64,000 nucleotides of DNA from Leifsonia sp. Root227 (GCF_001428745.1 NZ_LMIO01000002.1:620001-684000); one strand, 5' to 3'; counted from the first letter of the stretch, positions 36,753 to 46,014 are shown. Notes: generated by a model not told the origin, from the sequence alone. Made by a program: numbers and translations.

Positions 36753-37271
36753 ATGCCGAACGAGGATGCGCGGTTGCTGCGCGAGCTGCACGACCAGCAC
36801 GCGCAGGCCGTCTGGCGTTACGTCGTCCACCTCACCGGCGACAGGGCCATGGCCGACGACATCGTGCAGGAGACGCTGCTTCGGGCGTGGAAGAAGCCGT
36901 CCGTGCTCGACCAGTCGCAGTCGTCCGCACGCGCCTGGCTCTTCACGGTGGCGCGCAACCTGGTCATCGACCAGAAGCGCAGCGCCCACAACCTGCACGA
37001 GTACGGCACCGATGTGCTCCCCGAACGGGCGAACGACACCGCGACAAGCGAGTCCGATGCCGTCCTCGACGCCTGGCTGGTGTCCGACGCGCTGGCCGAG
37101 CTGTCCGTCGAGCACAGGGCCGTGATCGTGCACGCATACTACGGAGGACGCTCGATCGCCGAGATCTCGCGCGAGCTGGACGTTCCGGAGGGGACGGTCA
37201 AGTCGCGCATCCACTATGGTCTGCGAGCGCTTCGTCTCGCCCTGCAGGAAAGGGGAGTGACGGAGCGATGA
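36753..37271 (+). CDS. ECF RNA polymerase sigma factor
   Basis: A 172-residue sigma-70-family factor. Region 2 spans LHDQHAQAVWRYV to ADDIVQETLLRAWKK and includes AWLFTVARNLVIDQKR; region 4 is LSVEHRAVIVHAYY, SIAEISRELDVPEGTVKSRIHYGLRAL (in part). The ATG at 36753 follows GGAGGT closely; ATG at 36711 is another option. Its stop overlaps the anti-sigma start by ATGA. Confidence 0.93.
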   Translation: MPNEDARLLRELHDQHAQAVWRYVVHLTGDRAMADDIVQETLLRAWKKPSVLDQSQSSARAWLFTVARNLVIDQKRSAHNLHEYGTDVLPERANDTATSESDAVLDAWLVSDALAELSVEHRAVIVHAYYGGRSIAEISRELDVPEGTVKSRIHYGLRALRLALQERGVTER

Positions 37272-37978
37272 CGAATCACGAGGAGTTCGCCACCTGGGAC
37301 GGCGCATACGTGCTCGGCGCACTGTCGCCGGCCGACAGGCGCGCGTACGAGGAGCACTTGCGCACCTGCCCGCTCTGCACAGACTCGGTGTCGGAGCTCG
37401 CCGGCCTGCCCGGTCTGCTGCGCCAGGTGACGACGGAGGAGGCGTTCGCGCTGCTCGACACGGCCCCGGATGCGCAACGACCGTCAGCGCCCGTGGAGTC
37501 GGCACCGGATGTGCTTCCGGCGCTGCTGAGCGCCGCACGCCGTCGTCGCACGCGCACCCGCTGGTGGACGGCCGGTTCCTTCGCGGTCGCCGCCGCGATC
37601 GTCGCCGTCGCCGTGTTCGCGCTGCCCGCCGTGTTCGCGCCCGGCGCAGCGGAGAACGGGACGAACGTTGCGATGTCGCAGGTGGAGCCGAGCGCGCTGT
37701 CCGCCGACCTCACCCTCGTGACGGAGCCCTGGGGCACACGGATCGAGTCGCGCTGCAGCTACGCCGAGGTGAGCGGCAGCGAGGACAAGACCTGGGCGTA
37801 CGCGATGGTCGTCACCGACCGCTCCGGCAAGCAGACCCAGGTCGCCACCTGGAACGCCGAGGCGGGAAGCACCGTGAAGCCGACAGGCACGACTAGCGTC
37901 GCGAAAGCGGACATCGCATCCATCGACATCCGCTCGGCCACAGACGGCACGGTGCTGCTGAGGAGCACGTTCGGGTAG
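37268..37978 (+). CDS. Zinc-binding membrane anti-sigma factor
   Basis: A 236-residue anti-sigma factor. The cytosolic N-terminal domain has the ZAS motif in YEEHLRTCPLC (H-x3-C-x2-C), followed by an Arg-rich segment, one helix at about residues 98-120 and an extracytoplasmic C-terminal domain (RskA-C-like, EPWGTRIESRCSY). It should sequester the adjacent sigma factor until an envelope or redox signal releases it. The ZAS Cys pair and the nearby Rieske gene hint at redox sensing, which is an inference. Confidence 0.9.
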   Translation: MTNHEEFATWDGAYVLGALSPADRRAYEEHLRTCPLCTDSVSELAGLPGLLRQVTTEEAFALLDTAPDAQRPSAPVESAPDVLPALLSAARRRRTRTRWWTAGSFAVAAAIVAVAVFALPAVFAPGAAENGTNVAMSQVEPSALSADLTLVTEPWGTRIESRCSYAEVSGSEDKTWAYAMVVTDRSGKQTQVATWNAEAGSTVKPTGTTSVAKADIASIDIRSATDGTVLLRSTFG

Positions 37979-38002
37979 CTGGCGAACGACGGTCCAGGCG
38001 CC

Positions 38003-38872
38003 CTACGGCGTCGGCACCCGCACCATCGCCTCCTGCGCCACGCTCGCCACCAGGCGGCCGTCGCGGCTGTAGATGCGGCCGAGCGCGAGTCCGCGGCCCC
38101 CGCTGGCGCTCGGCGACTCCTGCGCGTACAGCAGCCACTCGTCGACGCGTGCCGGGCGGTGCCACCACATCGCGTGATCGAGGCTGGCGGCCTTGAGCCC
38201 TGGCGTCGCCCAGGCGACGCCGTGCCTGCGCATCACGGACTCCATGATCGTGTAGTCGCTCGCGTACGCCAGGGCGGCACGGTGCAGGTCGGGGTCGTCC
38301 GGCAGCGAACCGATCGACCGGAACCACACCGCCTGGTGGGCGACGTGCTCGCCTTCCACCTTCAGATAGATCGGAGACGTGATGTGGCGGATGTCGAACG
38401 GCCGCTTGCTCGCCCAGTACTGGGCAACAGGATGCTCGACATCCTCCAGAGAATCCGCCGAGTTCGGCAGCGTGTCGGGGTCGGGGATGTCGGACGGCAT
38501 CTCCACCTGGTGGTCGAGCCCCTCGTCCTCGTCCTGGAAGGACGCGATCATCGACAGGATCGGCTGCCCGCTCTGGTACGCCTGGGTGCGGCGGGTCGAG
38601 AACGACCGGCCGTCGTGGATGCGGTCGACAGAGAACGTGATCGGCAGATTCACGTCGCCGGGGCGCAGGAAGTACCCGTGCATCGAGTGGATGGCGCGCT
38701 CGTCGGCGACGGTCCTGGATGCGGCCACGATCGACTGCGCGAGCACCTGCCCGCCGAAGACGCGACCGAGGGGCATCCACTGGGAGGGGCCGGTGAAAAT
38801 GTCCTCACTGGTCCTCGCTCCGGTGTCCGTCAGATCGAGCGCGGTCAAAAGGGATGCCAGGGGCTCGGTCAC
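38003..38872 (-). CDS. tesB: Acyl-CoA thioesterase II
   Basis: A 289-residue double-hotdog enzyme that hydrolyses medium- and long-chain acyl-CoA. Family landmarks are GRVFGGQVLAQS, MHGYFLRPGD, RIHDGRSFSTRRTQAYQ, and near the end SLDHAMWWHRP with LLYAQESPSASGGRGL, which carries the catalytic Gln/Ser region. GTG at 38872 is the start. It diverges from the next gene. Confidence 0.94.
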   Translation of the reverse strand: MTEPLASLLTALDLTDTGARTSEDIFTGPSQWMPLGRVFGGQVLAQSIVAASRTVADERAIHSMHGYFLRPGDVNLPITFSVDRIHDGRSFSTRRTQAYQSGQPILSMIASFQDEDEGLDHQVEMPSDIPDPDTLPNSADSLEDVEHPVAQYWASKRPFDIRHITSPIYLKVEGEHVAHQAVWFRSIGSLPDDPDLHRAALAYASDYTIMESVMRRHGVAWATPGLKAASLDHAMWWHRPARVDEWLLYAQESPSASGGRGLALGRIYSRDGRLVASVAQEAMVRVPTP

Positions 38873-38914
38873 AGTGCCTCCATCGAGTTCTCTCTTGGTA
38901 GTTTAGACAGCAGA

Positions 38915-39598
38915 ATGAGCCAGTCATTTTCTCTCGTGGATTCCCTTGCCGTCGCCGACCTGCAGACATACCTGTCCAGGGCGGCCAGAGTCGAGGAAGG
39001 GTCGGTGCGCCTGATCGGTGGGTCGGGGGTGCTCGCCGTCTATTCGGCGATCCTGTATCCGCGCGGTCTGCTCGACCAGACGCCGACGGTCCTCGGCCTG
39101 CGCACCTTCGCGATCGTGCAGGGCGCCGACTTCGACGCCGTCGTTCCGATCCGGTCGCTGCTCGACCGGCTGGCGCGTATCTCGGAGGCGATCGAGCCTG
39201 CGCCGGGCGTCGGCCCGGTGGAGATCCGGATGCCGCTCGAGGTGTCAACGGTGACCTGGGCAGGCATCTCGCCACCGCGGGGCGGCTGGCGCCCGGTGGG
39301 GGAGACGACCGTCGAGCTGCTGCAGCGCACGGCGCGGGACGGCATCGCCGAGGTGGCGGAGTCGATCCCGACGGGCACGGGCGAGCAGCTCGTCCAGCGG
39401 GTGAGGGCCGAGGTGTGGGGCAGGCCGATCGACGCGCTGGAGTACGTGCCTGCCGGTGCGGCGTTCGCCGCCGAGAGCCTCGGCTTCCTGGCGGACGGCG
39501 AGCCGGTGAGCATCCTCGAGACAGGACCGTGGACACGCCTCACAACGAAGCGCGGCCACACCCTGGTGCGCCGCCAGGCCTGGAGCCTGCGCGCCTGA
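38915..39598 (+). CDS. Hypothetical protein (227 aa)
   Basis: A 227-residue soluble protein with no membrane segment. It contains VRLIGGSGVLAVYSAILYPRG near residue 30, a beta/alpha pattern, and ends GHTLVRRQAWSLRA. I do not recognise the family; it has the look of a small conserved actinobacterial protein. The ATG is chosen because an AT-rich promoter-like stretch (TTTAGACAG) lies just before it. Confidence 0.7.
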   Translation: MSQSFSLVDSLAVADLQTYLSRAARVEEGSVRLIGGSGVLAVYSAILYPRGLLDQTPTVLGLRTFAIVQGADFDAVVPIRSLLDRLARISEAIEPAPGVGPVEIRMPLEVSTVTWAGISPPRGGWRPVGETTVELLQRTARDGIAEVAESIPTGTGEQLVQRVRAEVWGRPIDALEYVPAGAAFAAESLGFLADGEPVSILETGPWTRLTTKRGHTLVRRQAWSLRA

Positions 39599-39632
39599 CC
39601 CTGCGCGCCGCCCTCCGTGTGGACGGAGGTGG

Positions 39633-41288
39633 CTAAGCGGACGCCGCCGCGCGCCCGGCCTGACGGCCGCTGAACAGGCAGCCGCCGAGGAACGTGCCCT
39701 CCAGAGCGCGGTAGCCGTGCACTCCGCCGCCTCCGAAGCCGCTCGCCTCTCCCGCCGCGTACAGCCCGGGGATGGGGGAGCCGTCCGCGCCGAGGACCCG
39801 CGCATCCAGGTCGGTCTCAATACCGCCGAGGCTCTTCCGGGTGAGGATGTGCAGCTTCACTGCGATCAGCGGCCCCGCCTTCGGGTCGAGGAGCTTGTGC
39901 GGGCTGGCCACCCGGATGAGCTTGTCGCCCCTGTACTCCCTGGCGCTGCGGATCGCGGCGAGCTGCAGGTCTTTGCCGAAGTCGTTGTCGAGCTCGCGGT
40001 CGCGCTCCCGGATGTGCTTGGCCACCAGGTCGACGTCGAGCGGCACGTCGGCGAGCTTCTGCATCCCGGCCAGCAGCTCGTCGATGGTGTCTGCGACGAC
40101 GAAATCGGCGCCCTTCTCCTTGAACGCCTCCACAGGGCCGGGCGCGCCAGGGCCGACGCGCTTGGCCAGCAGCCGCACATCCTTGCCGGTGAGGTCGGGG
40201 TTCTGCTCGCTGCCGGACAGCGCGAACTCCTTTTCGATGATCTTCTGGGTGAGCACGAACCAGCTGTAGTCCGAGCCGACCTTGCGGAGGTGTTCGAGCG
40301 TCCCGAGAGTGTCGAACCCGGGGAACAGCGGCACCGGCAGCCGGTCGCCGCGCGCGTCCAGCCACAGCGACGACGGGCCGGGCAGGATGCGGATGCCGTG
40401 CTGCGCCCAGACAGGGTCCCAGTTCTGGATGCCCTCGGTGTAGTGCCACATCCTGTCGCCGTTGATGAGGTGGGCGCCGGCCTGCTCCGCGATCCCGAGC
40501 ATCCGGCCGTCGACGTGCGCAGGCACGCCGGAGAGCATGTGCTCCGGAGGCGTTCCGAGGCGTTCCGGCCAGGCGGCGCGGACGAGGTCGTGGTTGCCGC
40601 CGATGCCGCCACTGGTGACGATCACAGCGCCGGCGCGCAGTTCGAAGTCGCCCACCTGGTCGCGGTTGCTTGCTGCGCCCCGCGCCGCGCTGTCCTCCGC
40701 GAGCACGGCGCCGCGGACGCCGGTGACCCTGCCGTCCTCGACGATCAGCTCGTCCACCCTGTGGCGGTGCAGCACGGTCGCCGCTCCCGTCGCCACACCG
40801 TCCGCCAGGCGGGCGGCGAACGGCGCGACCACGCCAGGGCCGGTTCCCCACGTGATGTGGAAGCGCGGCACCGAGTTTCCGTGGCCGCCTGCGCCTCCGG
40901 AGCCGCGCTCCGCCCAGCCGACGATCGGGAAGAAGCGGACGCCCTTCTCGTGCAGCCAGGCCCGCTTCTCTCCCGCGGCGAACTGCAGGTACGCCTCCGC
41001 CCAGCGGCGCGGCCAGTGGTCCTCGTCGCGGTCGAAGCCGGCGCTGCCGAACCAGTCCTGCCTGGCGAGGGCGAGCGAGTCGTGCACGCCCATCCTGCGC
41101 TGCTCAGGCGAATCGACGAGGAAGAGCCCCCCGAACGACCACCAGGCCTGGCCGCCGAGGGAGGCCGCAGGCTCCTGCTCGACGATCGTGACGGTCTTGC
41201 CTGCGTCGAGGAGCTCACCGGCGGCGACGAGCCCGGCGAGGCCGGCTCCGACGATGATGGCGTCCGGCTGCGACGGGGTTCGGGTCAT
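39633..41288 (-). CDS. FAD-binding dehydrogenase (fumarate reductase/ketosteroid dehydrogenase-like)
   Basis: A 551-residue flavoprotein. The FAD motif is DAIIVGAGLAGLVAAGEL (residues 9-26), followed by GGQAWWSFGG and, late, GLYAAGEASGFGGGGVHG, typical of the COG3573 dehydrogenases. They oxidise C-C bonds next to a carbonyl; the substrate is unknown. GAAGGAGA upstream fixes the ATG at 41288. Confidence 0.9.
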   Translation of the reverse strand: MTRTPSQPDAIIVGAGLAGLVAAGELLDAGKTVTIVEQEPAASLGGQAWWSFGGLFLVDSPEQRRMGVHDSLALARQDWFGSAGFDRDEDHWPRRWAEAYLQFAAGEKRAWLHEKGVRFFPIVGWAERGSGGAGGHGNSVPRFHITWGTGPGVVAPFAARLADGVATGAATVLHRHRVDELIVEDGRVTGVRGAVLAEDSAARGAASNRDQVGDFELRAGAVIVTSGGIGGNHDLVRAAWPERLGTPPEHMLSGVPAHVDGRMLGIAEQAGAHLINGDRMWHYTEGIQNWDPVWAQHGIRILPGPSSLWLDARGDRLPVPLFPGFDTLGTLEHLRKVGSDYSWFVLTQKIIEKEFALSGSEQNPDLTGKDVRLLAKRVGPGAPGPVEAFKEKGADFVVADTIDELLAGMQKLADVPLDVDLVAKHIRERDRELDNDFGKDLQLAAIRSAREYRGDKLIRVASPHKLLDPKAGPLIAVKLHILTRKSLGGIETDLDARVLGADGSPIPGLYAAGEASGFGGGGVHGYRALEGTFLGGCLFSGRQAGRAAASA

Positions 41289-41329
41289 CCTGTGTCTCCT
41301 TCGGCACGATTGTTCCGAGAGTACCGAAT

Positions 41330-41767
41330 TCAGTCCTCGAAGGTGTTCACCATCGCGTGTGCGGCGCGCTCCAGATACGACCACAGGGTCTCTTCCGCAA
41401 GCGGGGGCAGGGCGAGCTCGTCGACGGCCGCGCGCATGTGCAGCAGCCAGCGGTCGCGCGCATCCGGGTTGACCTTGAACGGCATGTGCCGCATCCGGAG
41501 TCTGGGGTGTCCGCGCTGCTCGCTGTATGTGCCTGGGCCGCCCCAGTACTGCTCCAGGAACATCGTGAGCCGTTCAGCGGCAGGGCCGAGGTCGTCCTCC
41601 GGGTACATCGGCTTCAGCACGGGGTCGTCGGCGACGCCTCGGTAGAAGGCGTCGACCAGGCGACGGAACGTCTCGCGCCCGCCGATCTGCTCGTAGAACG
41701 TGGATGCGGTCTCCGCGCCGGGGTCCGACGTGGGACGCGGGGGAGTCGGCTGGATGGGGATGGTCAT
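41330..41767 (-). CDS. glbO: Truncated haemoglobin, group II
   Basis: A 145-residue 2-over-2 globin of the trHbO type. The proximal-side segment and distal residues are visible in TFYEQIGGRETFRRLVDAFY, MFLEQYWGGPGTYSEQRGHPRLRMRH (in part; the His of RMRH is the haem ligand) and WLLHMRAAVDE. It may bind oxygen or detoxify peroxides. The first 20 residues are a Pro-rich tail. It begins one base after the MscS stop. Confidence 0.92.
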   Translation of the reverse strand: MTIPIQPTPPRPTSDPGAETASTFYEQIGGRETFRRLVDAFYRGVADDPVLKPMYPEDDLGPAAERLTMFLEQYWGGPGTYSEQRGHPRLRMRHMPFKVNPDARDRWLLHMRAAVDELALPPLAEETLWSYLERAAHAMVNTFED

Positions 41768-41768
41768 G

Positions 41769-43070
41769 TCACTCCGCCGGTGGCTTGGTCTTGGGGGCGT
41801 CGTCGTCTGCGGCTGCCGGCGGCCTGGCGGCCCCCGGTGTCTTGGGCGTCTGGCCAGTGGTGGGCTTGGTGGCACGCGGGGTCGTCGGCGTCTCGACCGT
41901 TGCCGGCTTCGCGGTGCCGGACTTGGCGGCGCCAGTGGACTTCGGCGTCTGGCCGGTGGCGGGCTTGGCCGCCTTCGCGTCGCCCGCCGCCTTCGGCTCC
42001 GTCGTGGTCTTCACGCCGGCGATCCGCAGCGCGCGCGGATCGGCGGGAGCCACACCGGAGCGCTTCGCCGCCGCGCGCGCCTTGCGGCCCTTGAGCACCG
42101 GCGCCTCCGGCACCACCGGAGTCGGTCTGGTGCGCGGCGGGTGGGCTCCCGTGACGCTCGCCGCGCTGTCGAAACCGCTCAGCACGATCGCGTTGAGCGA
42201 CGGCAGCTTCACGTCCATCTCGTCCAGCGCGTTCTTGAGGCGCACGCGCAGCTCGCGGGACACATCGTCCTTCGCCGTCGTGCGGGTCTTGATGACGATC
42301 CGGATCACCATCGCGTCGGCCGAGATCGACTCCAGGCCCCACAGCTCCGGCTTCTCCAGGATGCGCGACCGCCACTTCGGGCTCGTCGCCAGCGCCGTCG
42401 CCGTCTCGAGCATCTTCGCCTCGACCGCTTCCACATCCACGTCGTACGGAACGGCCAGGTCGATGATGACGCGCGACCAGCCCTGCGACATGTTGCCGAC
42501 GCGAAGGATCTCTCCGTTGCGCACGAACCAGAGCGTTCCGTTGACGTCGCGCACCTGAGTGATCCGGATGCCGACCGCCTCCACGACTCCGGTCGCCGAC
42601 CCGAGGTCCACGACGTCGCCGACGCCGAGCTGGTCCTCCATCACCATGAACAGCCCGTTGAGCACGTCCTTCACGATGTTCTGCGCGCCGAAACCGAGGC
42701 CGGCGCCGATCGCCGCGGACAGCAGCGCGAACGACGTGAGCGCGTTGGGGGCGAGCACCCCGATCACCATGACGATCGCGACGATGCCGATGGTCACGTT
42801 GACGATGTTGCTCAGCACGGAGCCGAGCGTCCTGGTGCGCTGCACGACGCGCACGGCGGCCAAGGGGGATGCGGGGAGCGCCTGCGTGTCCGTGACGTTT
42901 TGGTTCTTCTTGACGCCCGTGACGATCTGCCGCACCACGCGACGGATCACCAGCCGAAGGATCCAGCTCAGCAGGAACGCGCCGACGATGATCGCCGCCA
43001 CGTTCAGGAGCACCAGCCCGCTCGCGACGGCCCACGTACCGATGTTCGTCCAGAAATCCATCTTCACCAT
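41769..43070 (-). CDS. MscS-family mechanosensitive channel with repetitive C-terminal tail
   Basis: A 433-residue channel. Three helices lie before residue 130; the pore helix is ALLSAAIGAGLGFGAQNIVKD, followed by the MscS beta domain (GDVVDLGSATGVVEAVGIR) and a mixed domain. From about residue 330 the tail is a low-complexity Ala/Lys/Pro/Thr region in which KPATGQTPK recurs with variation three times. It should open under osmotic downshift. It is likely to be cotranscribed with glbO. Confidence 0.9.
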   Translation of the reverse strand: MVKMDFWTNIGTWAVASGLVLLNVAAIIVGAFLLSWILRLVIRRVVRQIVTGVKKNQNVTDTQALPASPLAAVRVVQRTRTLGSVLSNIVNVTIGIVAIVMVIGVLAPNALTSFALLSAAIGAGLGFGAQNIVKDVLNGLFMVMEDQLGVGDVVDLGSATGVVEAVGIRITQVRDVNGTLWFVRNGEILRVGNMSQGWSRVIIDLAVPYDVDVEAVEAKMLETATALATSPKWRSRILEKPELWGLESISADAMVIRIVIKTRTTAKDDVSRELRVRLKNALDEMDVKLPSLNAIVLSGFDSAASVTGAHPPRTRPTPVVPEAPVLKGRKARAAAKRSGVAPADPRALRIAGVKTTTEPKAAGDAKAAKPATGQTPKSTGAAKSGTAKPATVETPTTPRATKPTTGQTPKTPGAARPPAAADDDAPKTKPPAE

Positions 43071-43123
43071 AGGAGTGCAAGCCTACCGAGGCACGCCTTG
43101 GCGCCCCCTGGACCCGGACCTGT

Positions 43124-43801
43124 TCAGCGCTCCACCAGCCCGTTGTCGTAGGCGAAGATCACCGCGTGCACCCTGTCGCGCAGGTGCAGCTTGGCCAGCA
43201 CCCGGCCGACGTGCGTCTTGACCGTCGACTCGGTGAGGAAGAACTTCGTGCCGATCTCCCCGTTGGAGAGCCCGTCGGCGATGGCGAGCAGGATCTCGCG
43301 TTCGCGCGGGGTCAGCGCCGCTGTCGGGTCGACGCCGCCGCTCTGGGCAGTGGATGCGGCCGGCAGCCGGTCCGCGAACAGTTCCAGCATCGACCTGGTC
43401 ACCCTGCCTGACACCGCGGCGTCTCCGGCGGCGACGGCCCTGATCGCATCCGTCAGCTCGCTCGGTCTCGCGTCTTTGAGCAGGAAGCCGCTCGCGCCTG
43501 CGCGGAGGCCGCCGAAGGCGTACTCGTCGAGGTCGAAGGTGGTGAGGATGATGATGCGCGCCTCCGGATTGGCCGCCACGATGCGCCTGGTGGCCTCGAT
43601 GCCGTCGAGGGAGGGCATCCGCACGTCCATCAGGATGACGTCCGGTCTGGTCTCCACGGCGAGGCGAACGGCTTCGAGTCCGTCCGACGCCTCTCCGACG
43701 ACGTTCAGGCCGCTGTCCGCTTCGAGCACCATGCGGAAGCCGAGGCGCACGAGCGCCTGGTCGTCGACCAGCAGCACGCGGATCGGGTTGTCGTCGGTCA
43801 C
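43124..43801 (-). CDS. Two-component response regulator (NarL/LuxR type)
   Basis: A 225-residue regulator. The receiver has VLLVDDQALVRLG, the phosphoacceptor Asp in VILMDVRMP, and the Lys in FLLKDARP. The output domain is LuxR-like: LTPREREILLAIADGLSN, STVKTHVGRVLAKL. GTG at 43801 overlaps the kinase stop by GTGA, so the pair is co-translated. It may control the ABC transporter upstream. Confidence 0.94.
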   Translation of the reverse strand: MTDDNPIRVLLVDDQALVRLGFRMVLEADSGLNVVGEASDGLEAVRLAVETRPDVILMDVRMPSLDGIEATRRIVAANPEARIIILTTFDLDEYAFGGLRAGASGFLLKDARPSELTDAIRAVAAGDAAVSGRVTRSMLELFADRLPAASTAQSGGVDPTAALTPREREILLAIADGLSNGEIGTKFFLTESTVKTHVGRVLAKLHLRDRVHAVIFAYDNGLVER

Positions 43802-45153
43802 GGAGTGTTCTCCTCGGTCGGGGCGGTCGGGGTGGTCGGGGTGGTCGGGGTGGCCGGGGTGGCCGGGGCGGTCGGCGTGGTCGGGCTCATCCGTGCGGCC
43901 GGCGGGATCGCGTCGAACACCGCCAGCAGGCGCCAGCCGCCTCCCTGCTTCGGTCCTGCCTCCAGTCTGCCGCCGTAGAGCGCAACGCGCTCGCTCAGCC
44001 CGAGCAGGCCACGGCCGGAGCCCTGGCCTGTCGCGCCGTGCACGGCCGCGTCATCGTCGACCGTGATCTCGATGGTGTCCGTCCCGAACCGGATGCGCAC
44101 CTCCACCACCGTCGCGAGTGCTGCGTACCGCAGCGCGTTCGTCAGCGCCTCCTGGACGACACGGAAGATCGTGAGCTGCTGCCCGGTGTCCGTCGGAGGA
44201 ACGCCGTCGACCGTAACGCGCACGGGCAGCCCTGCTGCGCGGAAACGCTCCACCAGTTCGCTCAGCTCGCTCACGCCCGGCTGCGGGGCGCGCTCGTCGC
44301 CGTCGCCGTCCGTCGCACGCAGCACGCCGAGGAGTCTCCGCATGTCGCCGAGCGCCCCTCGCCCCGTTTCTGCGACCATCCGCATCGCCTCCGCAGAGCG
44401 CTCGGGCGAGATCGCCGCCAGCCCTGCAGAGCCGTCCGCGAGGGTGATCATCACCGTGAGGCTGTGCGACACGATGTCGTGCATTTCTCTGGCGATCCTG
44501 TTGCGCTCGGCCGTCGCCGCGATGACCGCCTGCTGGTCGCGCTCGCGAGCGAGCTGCTGCGCCCTGTCGATGAGCGCCACAAGGTAGCGGCGCCGGTTGC
44601 CGATGTTGTTGCCGATCAGCACGAAGAACAGCGCGAACGAGATCACCGTGAACGCCGAGGGCACCACCGCCGTCTCCAGCGGGGAGAACAGGGCGGCGTG
44701 GTCGATGACCACCGACAGGCTGAGCGTCGCGATGGCGACGGCGGAGAGTACTCCGAATGCGATCCAGGCCGCGCGGGCGGAGCGGTAGACCGCGAGGGCG
44801 TACAGCGCGAAGAGCGCTGGGACCACATCCACGTCGTGGCCGAGGAAGACGCTGATCGCCATCACGGCGGCGCCGACCGCGAAGACGGCGACGGGATTGT
44901 GCCTCCGCAGGAACAGCGCTGCGCCGGCGATGGCGGCGAGCCCGACGCGCACGCCGAGCTGCCAGCTCGGCTCGACGACCATCCCCACCACTCCGGCGAG
45001 GAGCGTCGGGACGAGGTAGATGCCTGCCACCACCGCATCCACGGCCACGGGATGTGCGGCCATCGTGCGCCGGATGACGCCGGGAGGCCGCGGGAGCTGC
45101 AGATCACCCCCGGCCGGAGTCGTCCGGCCGGGGGTGAGCTGTTCGTCTGTCAT
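43798..45153 (-). CDS. Membrane sensor histidine kinase (HisKA_3)
   Basis: A 451-residue kinase. Five to six helices at about residues 30-190 form the sensor, followed by the HisKA_3 motif RIAREMHDIVSHSL (phosphorylated His) and an ATPase domain with VVQEALTNALRYA and GRGLLGLSERV. The C-terminus is a Thr/Pro/Ala repeat made by eight 9-bp units. A 14-bp perfect hairpin covers codons 6-16; if this is the terminator of the upstream genes, the true start is ATG 45063 (421 residues). Confidence 0.9.
   Translation of the reverse strand: MTDEQLTPGRTTPAGGDLQLPRPPGVIRRTMAAHPVAVDAVVAGIYLVPTLLAGVVGMVVEPSWQLGVRVGLAAIAGAALFLRRHNPVAVFAVGAAVMAISVFLGHDVDVVPALFALYALAVYRSARAAWIAFGVLSAVAIATLSLSVVIDHAALFSPLETAVVPSAFTVISFALFFVLIGNNIGNRRRYLVALIDRAQQLARERDQQAVIAATAERNRIAREMHDIVSHSLTVMITLADGSAGLAAISPERSAEAMRMVAETGRGALGDMRRLLGVLRATDGDGDERAPQPGVSELSELVERFRAAGLPVRVTVDGVPPTDTGQQLTIFRVVQEALTNALRYAALATVVEVRIRFGTDTIEITVDDDAAVHGATGQGSGRGLLGLSERVALYGGRLEAGPKQGGGWRLLAVFDAIPPAARMSPTTPTAPATPATPTTPTTPTAPTEENTP
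43816..43887 (-). repeat. Eight 9-bp tandem repeats in the histidine kinase gene
   Basis: Units of GGTCGGGGT (plus-strand reading) with few changes. They encode repeated Thr-Pro-Thr/Ala near the kinase C-terminus. Slippage would change length without shifting frame. Confidence 0.85.
45105..45136 (-). terminator. Perfect 14-bp hairpin at the start of the histidine kinase gene
   Basis: CACCCCCGGCCGGA and its exact reverse complement flank a four-base loop. It may terminate the ABC transporter transcript or attenuate expression of the kinase. Confidence 0.5.
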
Positions 45154-45183
45154 GTGGTGGCGTTACCTGTGGAGGTTGCGCGG

Positions 45184-46014
45184 CTACGCGTCGCGGCGCT
45201 TCAGGATGATCGCGCCGACAATGAACGCCACCGCGGTCCAGCCGAGCACGATGAGCACGTTCGCCCACGGCTCGAATCCGCCGTTGTCCGACCCGGCCAT
45301 TCCGGCGCCCGCAGCGCTGATCAGGTAGTTGCTCGCCTTGCCGATCCACTCGATGTTGGTGAGCGAGTGCACCAGGTTGACGATGATCGGCAGCAGGAAG
45401 ACGACGCCGAGCGCAGCGGCGATTCCGCCGGCCCCCGCCCGGAGGATCGTGCCGAGTCCGAGCGCGAACACAGACACCAGTCCGAGGTATGCGCCTGCGC
45501 CGACGATCGCCCAGAGGGTGTCGGCCGACCAGAAGTCGGCCGTGAAGCCCTTGCCGGAGAGCACGGGTGCCGCGATGGCCCAGGAGCCCGCCACGGTCAC
45601 GACGCCGACGACGAACGAGGCGATGAACAGCACGATCGCCTTGGCCGCGAGCACGGGGAGGCGTTTCGGCACTGCGGCGAACGAGGAGCGGATCATGCCC
45701 GTGGAGTACTCGCCGCTGATGGCGAGCACGCCGAGGACGGCGACCGCGAGCTGGCCGAAGGTCACGCCGAACGACGCGGTGTTGACGACGAAGGCGGAAT
45801 GCTGGGCGGCGGGGATCTGCTTCGCGATCGTGTCAGGGATCGAGAACGCGACCAGGCAGGTCATGCCGAGCCCGAGGACGACGACGATCGCGTACGTCCA
45901 GAACGTGGAGCGCAGCGAGCGGAGCTTGATCCACTCCGAGCGGATCACGCGGGCGAAGTTCAGGTGCCCGAGCGAAGTGTGCCTGACGGGCATGGTTGCT
46001 GTCGCGGTGCTCAT
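45184..46014 (-). CDS. ABC transporter permease
   Basis: A 276-residue membrane protein with six helices, of the ABC-2 type (NatB/BcrB-like): RVIRSEWIKLRSLRSTFW near the start, then SGEYSTGMIRSSFAAVPKR, a conserved cytosolic segment of this family. The start overlaps the ATPase stop by ATGA. With the ATPase it forms an exporter, perhaps for an antibiotic or lipid. Confidence 0.9.
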   Translation of the reverse strand: MSTATATMPVRHTSLGHLNFARVIRSEWIKLRSLRSTFWTYAIVVVLGLGMTCLVAFSIPDTIAKQIPAAQHSAFVVNTASFGVTFGQLAVAVLGVLAISGEYSTGMIRSSFAAVPKRLPVLAAKAIVLFIASFVVGVVTVAGSWAIAAPVLSGKGFTADFWSADTLWAIVGAGAYLGLVSVFALGLGTILRAGAGGIAAALGVVFLLPIIVNLVHSLTNIEWIGKASNYLISAAGAGMAGSDNGGFEPWANVLIVLGWTAVAFIVGAIILKRRDA

